A DNA stretch of 64,000 nucleotides, from contig NZ_AP025490.1 in NCBI RefSeq assembly GCF_024347495.1, positions 868,001-932,000 on the forward strand, given 5' to 3'. Every line of letters begins with the position of its first letter. Within the stretch, counting starts at the first letter, position 1. A model generated the notes under the pieces. That model worked only from the letters and a program-made list of their open reading frames with translations, did not search any database and was not told the DNA's origin. Source of the stretch: Vibrio gallaecicus. GTDB taxonomy: Bacteria; Pseudomonadota; Gammaproteobacteria; Enterobacterales; Vibrionaceae. A program made the translations under genes and the position numbers. This document shows positions 33,605-42,910 of this stretch, piece by piece.

Positions 33605-35638
33605 ATGAGTTTAGGCCCTATGGGGATGTCGTCTGGCATGGATATTAATTCCATGGTCAGCAAAATTGTTGATTCGGAGCGTGTGCCTAAACAGCAACGT
33701 ATCGACAATGAAAGAACGCGAATAGACTCGAGTATTAGTGCCTATGGAAGACTCAGAGAATCTCTGGATTCGATGAAAGATCTGATGACAAACTTTCGTC
33801 AGGAAAAAGCGTTTGCAGTAAGAACGGTTGAAAGTACTGATGAAGGTGTTGTCTCAGCGACTGCAACTACAGATGCGATAGCAGGTAAATATGCCATCGA
33901 TGTGTTGCAGCTTGCTCAAAGCCATAAAGTGGCTTCAGAAGCGTTATCTGAAGACACGAAGTTTGGTCCTGGCAAGCTGCAGGTTTCGCTTGGTGAAAAA
34001 AGCTTTGATGTACAAGTCGGTGATCGCTCTAAGCTTATCGACATTGTCAGAGGAATAAACGGCGCTACGGAAAATCCAGGCGTCCGTGCATCTGTTATTA
34101 ATGACGTGGAAGGCCCTCGCTTAATTGTTGCATCAAACTTATCTGGGAAAGATCATCAAATCAGCATTAATGTTGAATCTGAATCAGGTAACCCACTTAA
34201 AAAGCTTGAGTATAAAACACTAGAAGAGCGTGTTAATGATTTAGAAAAGGCGCGCTTATCTGCACAAGAAGTCCTATTAAAAACACCTGCGGGTATTGCT
34301 AAAGATGCAATCGACGAGGTGGCTCCGGAAAATGCCGTTGACGAAAATGGCAATCCTATACCTAAAGATCCTAACGCGACAGAAAATGCCACAGATCCGA
34401 CTGATGGATCTAATCTCAACGACGCGAGTGATCCAAATGATCTTAGCTACGGTCAAGCTGCGGCACTTGCTGGTCAGCAGGCAATTGATGCTGCTGCTAT
34501 TGCTTCCGTTATGCCAGAAGATAACATTGGTGGCTGGACAGAAACGGCATCAGGTACATTATTAGATTCATATCATACGCCTGAATTAGAACTTGATGAA
34601 AAAGCCATTGAAAAGGCTTCTGATGTCCCTGGGTGGTCAAACACTGCATCAGGTACATTAACTGATTCTTATGTCACACCTAAAGAAGCTCAGCAAAAGC
34701 TCGAAGCAGAGCAGGCTCGAATCGAAGAAAAACTTGCAGAAGAAAGCGCTCAACTTGCTGAAAAAGTGGAAAAAGGTGAATTAACACCAGAACAAGCTAA
34801 GCAGATTGAACGTGCAAAGTTAGATCCGGAAGAAAGACAGTTACTTGAAGAAGTCGATCAAGCACAAGATGAATTGGCAAAAGCTCAAGAATCTTTTGAT
34901 ACATACAATGGCATGTCTGAAGTACAGTCTGGTCAAGATTCAATGGTTGTGATGGATGGTGTGGCTCAGCTTTCAAGTAATAACAACATTATTGAAGATG
35001 CCGTTGATGGTATTGATATTACCGTTAAAGGCACAACACCCAGAGATAAGGCTCCAGCTGAAATTGGAGTTGAGTACGATCGCTCAAGTGTTCGACAAGA
35101 TATTGAAAGCTTTGTTAACTCTTATAATCAGTTTTACCAAGTTTCTAAAAACTTATCTGGAGTGGATCCGGCGACAGGTCAAAAAGGACCTTTATCTGGT
35201 GACAGCACTGTGCGTAATGCAGATTCACGCCTAAAAGGTGTATTTTCTACTAACATTGAACAAGCGCCTGAAAATCTAAAATCTCTAACTGAATTTGGTA
35301 TTACAACCACTCGTCAAGGTACTTTAGAGATCAACCACGACATGCTTGATCGCCAGCTAAACAATAACTTTGACAAGCTTGGTGAGTTTTTTGGTGGCAA
35401 TAATGGATTTGCTAAGCGCGTCGAAGATGCCATACAGGGCATTACTGGGATTACCGGTTCAATTCGTACTCGTGAAAAAAGCTTACTGGAACAAAATTAC
35501 CGCTTAGCCGATGACCAAGGGGCACTTGACCGCCGCATGGATAGCTTGGAAAGCCGTACTCATTCAAAATTTACCGCGATGCAAGATGCGACCAGCAAAA
35601 TGCAGTCACAACTTGGCAGCATGATGAGTGCAATGTAG
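33605..35638 (+). CDS. fliD: Filament cap protein FliD (HAP2)
   Basis: The 677-residue protein has the N-terminal FliD domain (GMSSGMDINSMVSKIVDSER) and the C-terminal domain (SKNLSGVDPATGQKGPLSGD, then TEFGITTTRQGTLEINHDML). Between them lies a long acidic insertion of about 180 residues with two related blocks, WTETASGTLLDSYHTP and WSNTASGTLTDSYVTP, 33 residues apart. FliD caps the filament and aids flagellin insertion. The ATG at 33605 follows GAGGTG; a TTG three bases earlier is not needed. Confidence 0.94.
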   Translation: MSLGPMGMSSGMDINSMVSKIVDSERVPKQQRIDNERTRIDSSISAYGRLRESLDSMKDLMTNFRQEKAFAVRTVESTDEGVVSATATTDAIAGKYAIDVLQLAQSHKVASEALSEDTKFGPGKLQVSLGEKSFDVQVGDRSKLIDIVRGINGATENPGVRASVINDVEGPRLIVASNLSGKDHQISINVESESGNPLKKLEYKTLEERVNDLEKARLSAQEVLLKTPAGIAKDAIDEVAPENAVDENGNPIPKDPNATENATDPTDGSNLNDASDPNDLSYGQAAALAGQQAIDAAAIASVMPEDNIGGWTETASGTLLDSYHTPELELDEKAIEKASDVPGWSNTASGTLTDSYVTPKEAQQKLEAEQARIEEKLAEESAQLAEKVEKGELTPEQAKQIERAKLDPEERQLLEEVDQAQDELAKAQESFDTYNGMSEVQSGQDSMVVMDGVAQLSSNNNIIEDAVDGIDITVKGTTPRDKAPAEIGVEYDRSSVRQDIESFVNSYNQFYQVSKNLSGVDPATGQKGPLSGDSTVRNADSRLKGVFSTNIEQAPENLKSLTEFGITTTRQGTLEINHDMLDRQLNNNFDKLGEFFGGNNGFAKRVEDAIQGITGITGSIRTREKSLLEQNYRLADDQGALDRRMDSLESRTHSKFTAMQDATSKMQSQLGSMMSAM

Positions 35639-35645
35639 GTAAAGC

Positions 35646-35951
35646 ATGAAGAGTGAATTAGAAGAACTTTGTGAGCTAGATCGACAAATATTTGCTAAGT
35701 TTGAAATTAGTGAAATAAACACTGAAGAAATTACTCAGCTTGTCGATAACAGGGAACAGTTATTGCAAAAGGTACTTCAGTTATTGGGTTCATTCCCTGA
35801 AGTAAAGCAAAGCTCTGATTGGTTTGATGCAATAAGCCGAACCAAAAAATTAGTTGAATTGATGCAGTCAGAAACCAGTCGAGTGGGAAAAACACTCCAT
35901 AAATATCGACATGGAAATAAATCGGTTCAGCAATATAAAAAGTTTTTATAA
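35646..35951 (+). CDS. flaI: FliT-like flagellar chaperone (FlaI of vibrios)
   Basis: The 101-residue, highly charged helical protein sits between fliD and fliS, where vibrios encode FlaI and enterics encode FliT. Its size and helix-rich composition (EEITQLVDNREQLLQKVLQL) fit a FliT-like chaperone for the cap protein FliD. No strong motif is available, so the assignment rests mainly on position and size. It starts 7 nt after fliD and ends 12 nt before fliS. Confidence 0.82.
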   Translation: MKSELEELCELDRQIFAKFEISEINTEEITQLVDNREQLLQKVLQLLGSFPEVKQSSDWFDAISRTKKLVELMQSETSRVGKTLHKYRHGNKSVQQYKKFL

Positions 35952-35963
35952 AAGAGGGTTACT

Positions 35964-36374
35964 ATGCGCGGTTCTTTACAAGCATATAAAAAGGTATCAG
36001 TGGATAGTCAGCTAAGTGCTGCTTCACCCCATAAGATTGTTCAAATGCTAATGGCTGGTGCTATTGAGCGTTTAATCCAAGGCAAAGCTGCTATGCAAGC
36101 TGGTAATATTCCAGTAAAAGGCGAACGCTTAGGTAAGGCTTTAGACATCATAATTAGCCTGCGTAGCTGCCTTTCTATGGATGATGGTGGTGATATCGCC
36201 AAAAACTTAGATCAACTATATGAATTTATGATCACGCAAATATCAGCAGCTAATCATCAGAACGATCCTCAGCCGATTGATGATGTTATTGATATTATCC
36301 GCGAAATTAAAGGCGCATGGGACCAAATTCCGAACGAGTTCCATAACCTGACATCTGCCGAAGTTGGCATATAA
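35964..36374 (+). CDS. fliS: Flagellin export chaperone FliS
   Basis: The 136-residue protein matches FliS: SLQAYKKVSVDSQLSAASPH at the N-terminus, KIVQMLMAGAIERLIQGKAA and LDIIISLRSCLSMDDGGDIA in the helical bundle. FliS binds the C-terminus of flagellin in the cytoplasm and keeps it from polymerising. It ends the filament gene group and is followed by two terminators. Confidence 0.95.
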   Translation: MRGSLQAYKKVSVDSQLSAASPHKIVQMLMAGAIERLIQGKAAMQAGNIPVKGERLGKALDIIISLRSCLSMDDGGDIAKNLDQLYEFMITQISAANHQNDPQPIDDVIDIIREIKGAWDQIPNEFHNLTSAEVGI

Positions 36375-36390
36375 AGAAATTTAAAGTTCC

Positions 36391-36430
36391 AACCAAGCTC
36401 ACATCAGCTAATTGCTTGGTTGCCTTATTT
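36391..36430 (+). terminator. First hairpin after fliS
   Basis: AACCAAGC (36391-36398) pairs with GCTTGGTT (36414-36421) around a 15-nt loop, followed shortly by a T-run. Confidence 0.7.
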
Positions 36431-36449
36431 TTTTATTCAAATAAAATAG

Positions 36450-36480
36450 AAGCCATTAGATAGCCTAATGGCTTTTTTTC
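36450..36480 (+). terminator. Second terminator after fliS
   Basis: AAGCCATTAG (36450-36459) and CTAATGGCTT (36465-36474) form a perfect 10-bp stem with a 5-nt loop and a seven-T run. Confidence 0.93.
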
Positions 36481-36601
36481 GTTGCTGATTTTCATAAATT
36501 GTCTATCGTTAACCATAACCTATGATTTCTTCATTAATTTATAGATAACGTTGTCCATGTTTTCTGCATCGCACCAATTATTAAGGCAATAAATCCTACT
36601 T

Positions 36602-38068
36602 ATGCAAGGTTTGGCAAAACTGCTTGTTATCGATGATGACTCTAACAATCGTCGAAACTTAAGCACTATATTAGAGTTTGTAGGAGAGAGCTGCGAAGTA
36701 ATCAGCTCTGAACAAGCTAATGAGATCGATTGGTCTCATATTTGGGCTGGCTGTATCATAGGCTCAATGAAGGACAATAAGTTCAATTCTCTATTTAGTG
36801 AGCATCTCATTCATGCTCACCATATACCTTTGCTTATCGTTAGTAAGAATAACCACTCGGTTGATGACCTTCCCAATTTTGTTGGTGAACTAGAGCTGCC
36901 TTTAAATTACCCTCAGGTGAGTGATGCTCTTAGGCATTGCAAAGACTTTCTTGGTCGTAAAGGTGTTCAGGTCGTTTCGTCTTCGCGAAAAAACACATTG
37001 TTTCGTAGCTTAGTTGGACAAAGCTTAGGTATTCAAGACGTTCGCCATTTAATTGAACAAGTGTCTTCAACTGAAGCTAATGTGTTGATTTTAGGCGAGT
37101 CTGGCACGGGTAAAGAAGTTGTCGCGCGTAATATTCATTACCATTCGCCTCGTCGTTCTGGTCCTTTTGTTCCGGTGAACTGTGGCGCAATTCCACCTGA
37201 TCTACTTGAAAGTGAGCTATTTGGTCATGAGAAAGGCGCATTTACCGGGGCAATCACCTCGCGTAAAGGTCGTTTTGAACTAGCAGATGGCGGCACACTA
37301 TTTTTAGATGAAATCGGTGATATGCCGATGGCGATGCAAGTTAAGTTATTACGTGTATTGCAGGAGCGTAGCTTCGAGCGAGTCGGTGGTAACAATACAA
37401 TTAAAGCGAATGTACGTGTTATTGCCGCAACTCATCGTAATCTAGAAAACATGATTGATGATGAGTCTTTCCGTGAAGATTTATACTACCGTATTAATGT
37501 CTTCCCGATAGAGATGCCAGCGCTTAAAGATCGCAAAGAAGATATACCTCTGCTTTTACAAGAGTTGATGACACGTATGGAAGCAGAAGGCAGTCTGCCA
37601 ATTTGTTTTACTCCGCGTTCTATTAATTCATTGATGGAGCATGATTGGCCAGGCAATGTACGTGAATTGGCTAACCTTGTTGAACGTATGGTGATCTTGT
37701 ATCCAAATAGCTTAGTGGATGTAAACCACTTACCAACTAAGTATCGATACAGTGATATCCCTGAATTTCAGCCAGAGCATCATGCATTTGCGTCAGAGGA
37801 AGAGCTAGAGCAAGATGCACTTGCGGATATCTTCTCTGAAAGTTTTAGCTTCGATCAGTCTGATGAGCTTGTTGATCATGTTAATGCTCCGCAAGAGTTG
37901 CCACCTGAAGGTGTTAACTTGAAAGAGTTATTGGCAGATTTGGAAATCAACATGATTAATCAAGCATTAGAAGCGCAAGGCGGAGTCGTTGCAAGAGCTG
38001 CTGATATGCTGGGCATGCGACGTACAACCTTGGTTGAAAAAATGAGAAAGTATAATTTGCAGCGTTAA
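36602..38068 (+). CDS. flrA: Flagellar master regulator FlrA (FleQ family)
   Basis: The 488-residue protein has a degenerate N-terminal receiver-like domain ([13 protein letters not shown]), a sigma-54 AAA+ domain with Walker A GESGTGKE and the sigma-54 contact loop GAFTGA, and a C-terminal Fis-type helix-turn-helix ([20 protein letters not shown]). The usual phosphoacceptor position reads WAGCIIGSM with no aspartate, as in FleQ, which is controlled by c-di-GMP and FlhG rather than phosphorylation. It is isolated by terminators upstream and starts the flagellar cascade. Confidence 0.95.
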   Translation: MQGLAKLLVIDDDSNNRRNLSTILEFVGESCEVISSEQANEIDWSHIWAGCIIGSMKDNKFNSLFSEHLIHAHHIPLLIVSKNNHSVDDLPNFVGELELPLNYPQVSDALRHCKDFLGRKGVQVVSSSRKNTLFRSLVGQSLGIQDVRHLIEQVSSTEANVLILGESGTGKEVVARNIHYHSPRRSGPFVPVNCGAIPPDLLESELFGHEKGAFTGAITSRKGRFELADGGTLFLDEIGDMPMAMQVKLLRVLQERSFERVGGNNTIKANVRVIAATHRNLENMIDDESFREDLYYRINVFPIEMPALKDRKEDIPLLLQELMTRMEAEGSLPICFTPRSINSLMEHDWPGNVRELANLVERMVILYPNSLVDVNHLPTKYRYSDIPEFQPEHHAFASEEELEQDALADIFSESFSFDQSDELVDHVNAPQELPPEGVNLKELLADLEINMINQALEAQGGVVARAADMLGMRRTTLVEKMRKYNLQR

Positions 38069-38170
38069 TCTTCGGAAGCGAATGCACAGAACAGCTGCGA
38101 GTTTGAATGAATAAACTCATAGTCAAGTTCTTGTCGCATAGCTAACTCTGTGATAAATATACAAAATAGC

Positions 38171-38187
38171 CTGGTATGCTTTTTGCG
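38171..38187 (+). promoter_or_regulatory. Sigma-54 promoter for flrBC
   Basis: CTGGTATGCTTTTTGCG has GG at 38173-38174 and GC at 38185-38186. It lies 38 bp before the chosen flrB start, consistent with FlrA-dependent class II expression. Confidence 0.85.
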
Positions 38188-38224
38188 TGTCAGGCTATTC
38201 TAGTATTTGAGGCAAATTTCCGAC

Positions 38225-39265
38225 ATGCATGAACTGAACGAATCAGAAAACCAGTCCCATTTAGATTCTGTAGAGCAACAGGTAGAGCGTTATAAGCAAG
38301 TTTTGGATGTAATGCCTGCTGGAGTGATCTTGCTGGATACTCAAGGTGAGGTAAGAGAAGCAAACCCTGAAGCTCACCGAATTCTCGGTGTGCAATTAGT
38401 CGGAGAGAAGTGGTTCTCTGTCATTCAAAGTGCTTTTGATCCTAAAGATGATGATGGTCATGAGATTTCGTTGAAAAATGGGCGGAAAGTTAGGTTAGCC
38501 ATTTCAGCTTCAGCAACTGGACAGTTGATTTTAATTACAGATCTTACAGAAACTCGTTTATTACAGTCTAGGGTCAGTGATCTACAGCGATTATCTTCTT
38601 TAGGGAGAATGGTCGCGTCTTTGGCTCACCAAGTACGCACCCCTTTATCGAGTGCTATGCTTTATGCATCGAACTTAGCTGCGCCTAATTTGCCTCCTTC
38701 AACAAAAGAACGTTTTCAGTCTAAGCTAATGGATCGGCTTCATGACTTAGAAAAGCAAGTCAATGATATGTTGTTGTTTGCAAAGGGTGGAGATAATAAA
38801 GTAGTGAAACCTTTCACTATTTCGGATTTGGTTGCTGAATTTCACCCGATGGTGGAAACATCACTCAAAAGTAACTTAATAGATTATTGTCAAGAAGTTG
38901 AGCATGAAGAAACACAGCTCTTTGGGAATGTGAATGCTATCGCTTCAGCTTTAAGTAACTTACTCCTTAATGCGATACAAATATCAGGAAAAGAAGCACA
39001 AATTGATGTGTTTTTTAGACCGGTTAACGGAGAGCTTAAAATCTCAGTACAAGACAGTGGCCCTGGTGTTCCCAAAGAATTGCAAAGTAAAATCATGGAA
39101 CCGTTTTTCACAACCCGCTCTCAAGGTACAGGGTTAGGTCTCGCTGTTGTACAAATGGTCTGTCGAGCTCATGAAGGTCGATTAGAGTTAATATCAGAAG
39201 AAGGGGATGGTGCGTGCTTTACCATGTGCTTACCACTTGAACGATCAACTTCTGAAAATCAGTAA
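38225..39265 (+). CDS. flrB: Flagellar sensor kinase FlrB
   Basis: The product of 346 residues is a soluble histidine kinase without membrane segments. It has a PAS domain (DVMPAGVILLDTQGEVREAN), a HisKA region with the phosphorylated histidine in SLAHQVRTPLSSAM, and an ATPase domain with DSGPGVP and TRSQGTGLGLAVV. It phosphorylates FlrC. I chose the ATG at 38225, 12 nt after GAGG; a TTG at 38207 overlaps that site and is less likely. Confidence 0.94.
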   Translation: MHELNESENQSHLDSVEQQVERYKQVLDVMPAGVILLDTQGEVREANPEAHRILGVQLVGEKWFSVIQSAFDPKDDDGHEISLKNGRKVRLAISASATGQLILITDLTETRLLQSRVSDLQRLSSLGRMVASLAHQVRTPLSSAMLYASNLAAPNLPPSTKERFQSKLMDRLHDLEKQVNDMLLFAKGGDNKVVKPFTISDLVAEFHPMVETSLKSNLIDYCQEVEHEETQLFGNVNAIASALSNLLLNAIQISGKEAQIDVFFRPVNGELKISVQDSGPGVPKELQSKIMEPFFTTRSQGTGLGLAVVQMVCRAHEGRLELISEEGDGACFTMCLPLERSTSENQ

Positions 39266-39297
39266 CCCCATTAATTGAATTAATACTGGAGAATCAC

Positions 39298-40707
39298 ATG
39301 GCGCAAAGCAAAGTGTTAATCGTAGAAGATGATGAAGGTCTTCGCGAAGCTCTCATAGATACTCTAGCCCTTGCTGGTTATGAGTGGTTGGAGGCTGACT
39401 GTGCAGAAGATGCTCTAGTGAAACTGAAGTCTAACCCTGTCGATATTGTTGTGTCAGATGTACAAATGGCAGGGATGGGGGGCTTGGCTCTTTTACGCAA
39501 TATCAAACAACATTGGCCAAATCTACCCGTTCTATTAATGACAGCGTATGCCAATATTGAAGATGCTGTAGCTGCGATGAAAGAAGGCGCTATTGACTAC
39601 ATGGCCAAACCATTTGCTCCTGAAGTCTTGCTGAATATGGTGAGTCGATACGCACCAGTCAAATCAGATGATAATGGGGATGCCATTGTTGCTGATGAAA
39701 AGAGCATAAAGCTTCTAGCGTTGGCTGATAAAGTGGCTAAAACTGATGCTAACGTCATGGTGCTTGGTCCTAGTGGTTCAGGTAAAGAGGTTATGTCTCG
39801 CTATATTCATAATGCTTCTAATCGAAAAAATGGTCCTTTCGTTGCAATCAACTGTGCGGCTATACCTGACAACATGCTTGAAGCCACTTTATTCGGCTAT
39901 GAGAAAGGTGCGTTTACAGGGGCGATTCAGGCTTGCCCAGGTAAGTTTGAACAAGCACAGGGCGGCACTATTTTACTGGACGAAATCAGTGAAATGGATT
40001 TAAACCTACAAGCTAAATTATTACGTGTTTTACAGGAACGCGAAGTTGAAAGGTTAGGTAGCCGTAAAAGTATAAAACTTGACGTTAGAGTTCTGGCAAC
40101 CAGTAACCGAGATTTAAAGCTGTATGTTTCAGAAGGAAACTTCCGAGAAGATTTATACTATCGCTTGAATGTATTCCCACTGTCGTGGCCTGCTCTTTGC
40201 GAGCGAAAAGGTGATATTAAGCCACTGGCATTACATTTGGTTGAGCGAAACTGTACGAAATTGGGACTACCTGTTCCTTCTATTTCTGAAGATGCTATTG
40301 TTAAATTAGTCAATTATCCGTGGCCTGGAAATGTTCGCGAACTCGATAATGTCATTCAACGAGCACTTATCTTATGTGAGCAGTCAAATATTACTGGGGA
40401 ACATATTCTGCTTGAAGGTGTAGATTGGCAAGATGCTAGCAGCTTACAGCTTGTGGTTGAAGGCGGTGATATAGCCACTCCTAATATTATGCCTGTTGCC
40501 GAAGCTAGCGCAGTACCTAAAGGGTTATCTTCAAGCGAGGGGCTTGGTAACGAGTTGAGAGATCAAGAATATGCCATTATTTTGGAAACCTTGATCGCCT
40601 GTAATGGTAGAAGAAAAGAAATGGCAGAAAAGTTAGGTATTAGCCCTCGAACGCTGCGCTATAAATTAGCCAAAATGCGTGATGCTGGCATTGATATACC
40701 TAACTAG
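39298..40707 (+). CDS. flrC: Flagellar response regulator FlrC (sigma-54 activator)
   Basis: The 469-residue protein has an intact receiver domain (KVLIVEDDEGLREAL, phosphoacceptor aspartate in IVVSDVQMAGMGG), an AAA+ domain with Walker A GPSGSGKE and GAFTGA, and a C-terminal helix-turn-helix (GRRKEMAEKLGISPRTLRYK). Phosphorylated by FlrB, it activates class III operons such as flgB, flgF, flgK, fliK and flaA. It follows flrB by 32 nt behind CTGGAG. Confidence 0.95.
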   Translation: MAQSKVLIVEDDEGLREALIDTLALAGYEWLEADCAEDALVKLKSNPVDIVVSDVQMAGMGGLALLRNIKQHWPNLPVLLMTAYANIEDAVAAMKEGAIDYMAKPFAPEVLLNMVSRYAPVKSDDNGDAIVADEKSIKLLALADKVAKTDANVMVLGPSGSGKEVMSRYIHNASNRKNGPFVAINCAAIPDNMLEATLFGYEKGAFTGAIQACPGKFEQAQGGTILLDEISEMDLNLQAKLLRVLQEREVERLGSRKSIKLDVRVLATSNRDLKLYVSEGNFREDLYYRLNVFPLSWPALCERKGDIKPLALHLVERNCTKLGLPVPSISEDAIVKLVNYPWPGNVRELDNVIQRALILCEQSNITGEHILLEGVDWQDASSLQLVVEGGDIATPNIMPVAEASAVPKGLSSSEGLGNELRDQEYAIILETLIACNGRRKEMAEKLGISPRTLRYKLAKMRDAGIDIPN

Positions 40708-40768
40708 CCAGTAAACTTGGTGTATCACCTATTTTATTCATGTAGTACGATAGTGTGTTCAATCATTA

Positions 40769-40785
40769 GTGGCACATAAATTGCT
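40769..40785 (+). promoter_or_regulatory. Sigma-54 promoter for fliEFG
   Basis: GTGGCACATAAATTGCT has GG at 40771-40772 and GC at 40783-40784, with a near-consensus TGGCAC block. fliE starts about 56 bp downstream. Confidence 0.9.
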
Positions 40786-40840
40786 CCGTCAATAATACAA
40801 CAGAAGCAAATGGTCAGAATTTTGACCTTTGAGGTAGAAG

Positions 40841-41152
40841 ATGAGAATAGATGGTTTACAGGGTGAAATGCAGGCCATGATGGTCGAAGCTGCAAATACT
40901 CGCCCGACAGCTACAGGACAAGCCGCAGGCTCAGACTTCGGCAATATGCTGACAAGTGCTATCAACAACGTCAATTCTCTACAGAAAGCCTCTGGAGCAC
41001 TTCAAACGCGCTTTGATAGTGGCGATGAAAGTGTTTCTTTGTCTGATGTTATGATTGCTAGAAACAAATCAGGTGTAGCTTTTGATGCGACTATCCAAAT
41101 TAGAAATAAATTGGTGGAATCGTACAAAGAGCTAATGAATATGCCGGTATAA
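40841..41152 (+). CDS. fliE: MS-ring/rod junction protein FliE
   Basis: The 103-residue protein has the conserved C-terminal FliE block VSLSDVMIARNKSGVAFDAT and QIRNKLVESYKELMNMPV. FliE connects the MS ring to the rod and is exported early. It opens the fliEFG transcript behind a sigma-54 promoter and a GAGGTAG ribosome binding site. Confidence 0.95.
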   Translation: MRIDGLQGEMQAMMVEAANTRPTATGQAAGSDFGNMLTSAINNVNSLQKASGALQTRFDSGDESVSLSDVMIARNKSGVAFDATIQIRNKLVESYKELMNMPV

Positions 41153-41167
41153 GTTGGGTAGTATATA

Positions 41168-42910
41168 GTGGCAGATGATAATCAATCGACAGATTTAGCA
41201 GTAAATGACGCTGGTGAGCATGGGCTGGTGGCAGGTTCTGACATCGATGGAGAAGGGCAGAACCCTGATCTAGGTGAAAGAAGCTCATCTAAATTCGATA
41301 TGGCAGTTGGTGATCTCGATTTGCTTCGCCAAGTGGTATTAGTGCTTTCTATTTCTATTTGTGTCGCACTGATCGTCATGCTTTTTTTCTGGGTAAAAGA
41401 ACCAGAAATGCGCCCTCTTGGTGCTTATGAAACAGAAGAGCTTATTCCTGTATTAGATTACCTCGATCAACAAAAAATTGAATACTCACTTGATGGAAAT
41501 ACTCTGTCTGTTCCCGCGAGTGAATACAATAGCCTTAAATTAGACATGGTTCGCGCTGGTCTAAACCAAGAGAAAAATGCTGGAGACGATATCTTAATGC
41601 AGGATATGGGTTTCGGAGTTTCTCAACGTTTAGAACAAGAACGCTTAAAGCTTAGCCGAGAGCGACAACTTGCTAAAGGCATTGAGCAAATGAAGCAAGT
41701 TCGTAAAGCTCAAGTCCTATTAGCATTACCGAAACAAAGTGTTTTTGTTCGTCATAATCAAGAAGCTTCAGCATCTGTTTTCTTAACATTAAAAACAGGT
41801 ACTAACCTAAAGCAGCAGGAAGTCGATTCTGTTGTGGATATGGTAGCAAGTGCTGTTCCTGGTATGAAAACCTCTCGCATTACTGTTACTGATCAGCATG
41901 GACGTTTATTGAGTTCTGGTTCTCAAGACCCAGTTTCTTCGGCTCGCCGTAAAGAGCATGAGCTGGAACGAAATCAAGAGCAGGCGCTGCGCGAGAAAAT
42001 TGATTCCGTGCTTATCCCTATTCTTGGTTTTGGAAACTATACCGCCCAAGTAGATATTGAACTCGATTTCAGTGCGGTGGAACAAACGAGAAAACGTTTT
42101 GATCCAACAACCCCTGCAACACGAAGTGAATACACGCTAGAAGATTACAACAATGGAAGCACTGTAGGTGGTGTACCTGGTGCGTTAAGTAACCAGCCTC
42201 CGGCTGATGCTTCTATCCCGCAAGATGTCGCGCAAATGAAAGATGGCTCGGCAATGGGACAAGGTTCAGTACATAAAGAAGCTACACGAAACTTCGAGCT
42301 GGATACTACAATTAGCCATGAACGTAAACAAAGTGGCACGGTAAACCGCCAAACAGTTTCGGTTGCCATTAAAGATCGTCAATCCATAAACCCAGATACT
42401 GGTGCGGTAGTACATACACCACTAAGTGACAGCGAAATTAATGCAATTAAACAGGTGTTAATTGGAACGGTTGGTTTCAGCGAAGGGCGAGGTGACTTAC
42501 TTAACGTACTAAGCGTGCAATTTGCACCAATGGAATCTGAAATTATTGATGATGTTCCAATTTGGGAGCATCCAAACTTTAATGACTGGGTTCGTTGGTT
42601 TGCGAGTGCCTTAGTCATCATCGTTGTGATTCTAGTTCTGGTTCGTCCTGCTATGAAGAAACTGCTTAACCCAGCAGACGATGAAGACGATGAAATGTAC
42701 GGTCCTGATGGCATGCCAATTGGTGCTGATGGAGAAACGAGCTTAATTGGCGGTGATATTGAAGGTGGTGAGCTATTTGAATTTGGCTCAAGCATCGATT
42801 TACCAAACTTGCATAAAGATGAAGATGTTCTGAAAGCAGTTAGAGCACTTGTAGCAAATGAACCAGAGCTAGCGGCTCAAGTAGTTAAGAATTGGATGGC
42901 AGATGGCTAA
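41168..42910 (+). CDS. fliF: Flagellar MS-ring protein FliF
   Basis: The 580-residue membrane protein has an N-terminal transmembrane segment (VVLVLSISICVALIVMLFFW), the conserved ring-building RBM domains (DYLDQQKIEYSLDGNTLSVP, then RERQLAKGIEQMKQVRKAQV), a second transmembrane segment (SALVIIVVILVLVRPAM) and an acidic C-terminal tail that binds FliG. It starts with GTG at 41168, nine bases after GGG, a weak initiation site. It overlaps fliG by 8 nt. Confidence 0.95.
   Translation: MADDNQSTDLAVNDAGEHGLVAGSDIDGEGQNPDLGERSSSKFDMAVGDLDLLRQVVLVLSISICVALIVMLFFWVKEPEMRPLGAYETEELIPVLDYLDQQKIEYSLDGNTLSVPASEYNSLKLDMVRAGLNQEKNAGDDILMQDMGFGVSQRLEQERLKLSRERQLAKGIEQMKQVRKAQVLLALPKQSVFVRHNQEASASVFLTLKTGTNLKQQEVDSVVDMVASAVPGMKTSRITVTDQHGRLLSSGSQDPVSSARRKEHELERNQEQALREKIDSVLIPILGFGNYTAQVDIELDFSAVEQTRKRFDPTTPATRSEYTLEDYNNGSTVGGVPGALSNQPPADASIPQDVAQMKDGSAMGQGSVHKEATRNFELDTTISHERKQSGTVNRQTVSVAIKDRQSINPDTGAVVHTPLSDSEINAIKQVLIGTVGFSEGRGDLLNVLSVQFAPMESEIIDDVPIWEHPNFNDWVRWFASALVIIVVILVLVRPAMKKLLNPADDEDDEMYGPDGMPIGADGETSLIGGDIEGGELFEFGSSIDLPNLHKDEDVLKAVRALVANEPELAAQVVKNWMADG

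Noticed and set aside
36602..36980. FlrA as a phosphorylated response regulator
   Set aside because: The receiver-like domain lacks the phosphoacceptor aspartate, as is usual for the FleQ family; it is not a new defect.
38207..38224. TTG start of flrB at 38207
   Set aside because: It overlaps the GAGG ribosome binding site that fits the ATG at 38225.
42379..42795. Minus-strand reading frame of 138 codons opposite fliF
   Set aside because: Serine- and proline-rich shadow of fliF codons with no supporting signals.
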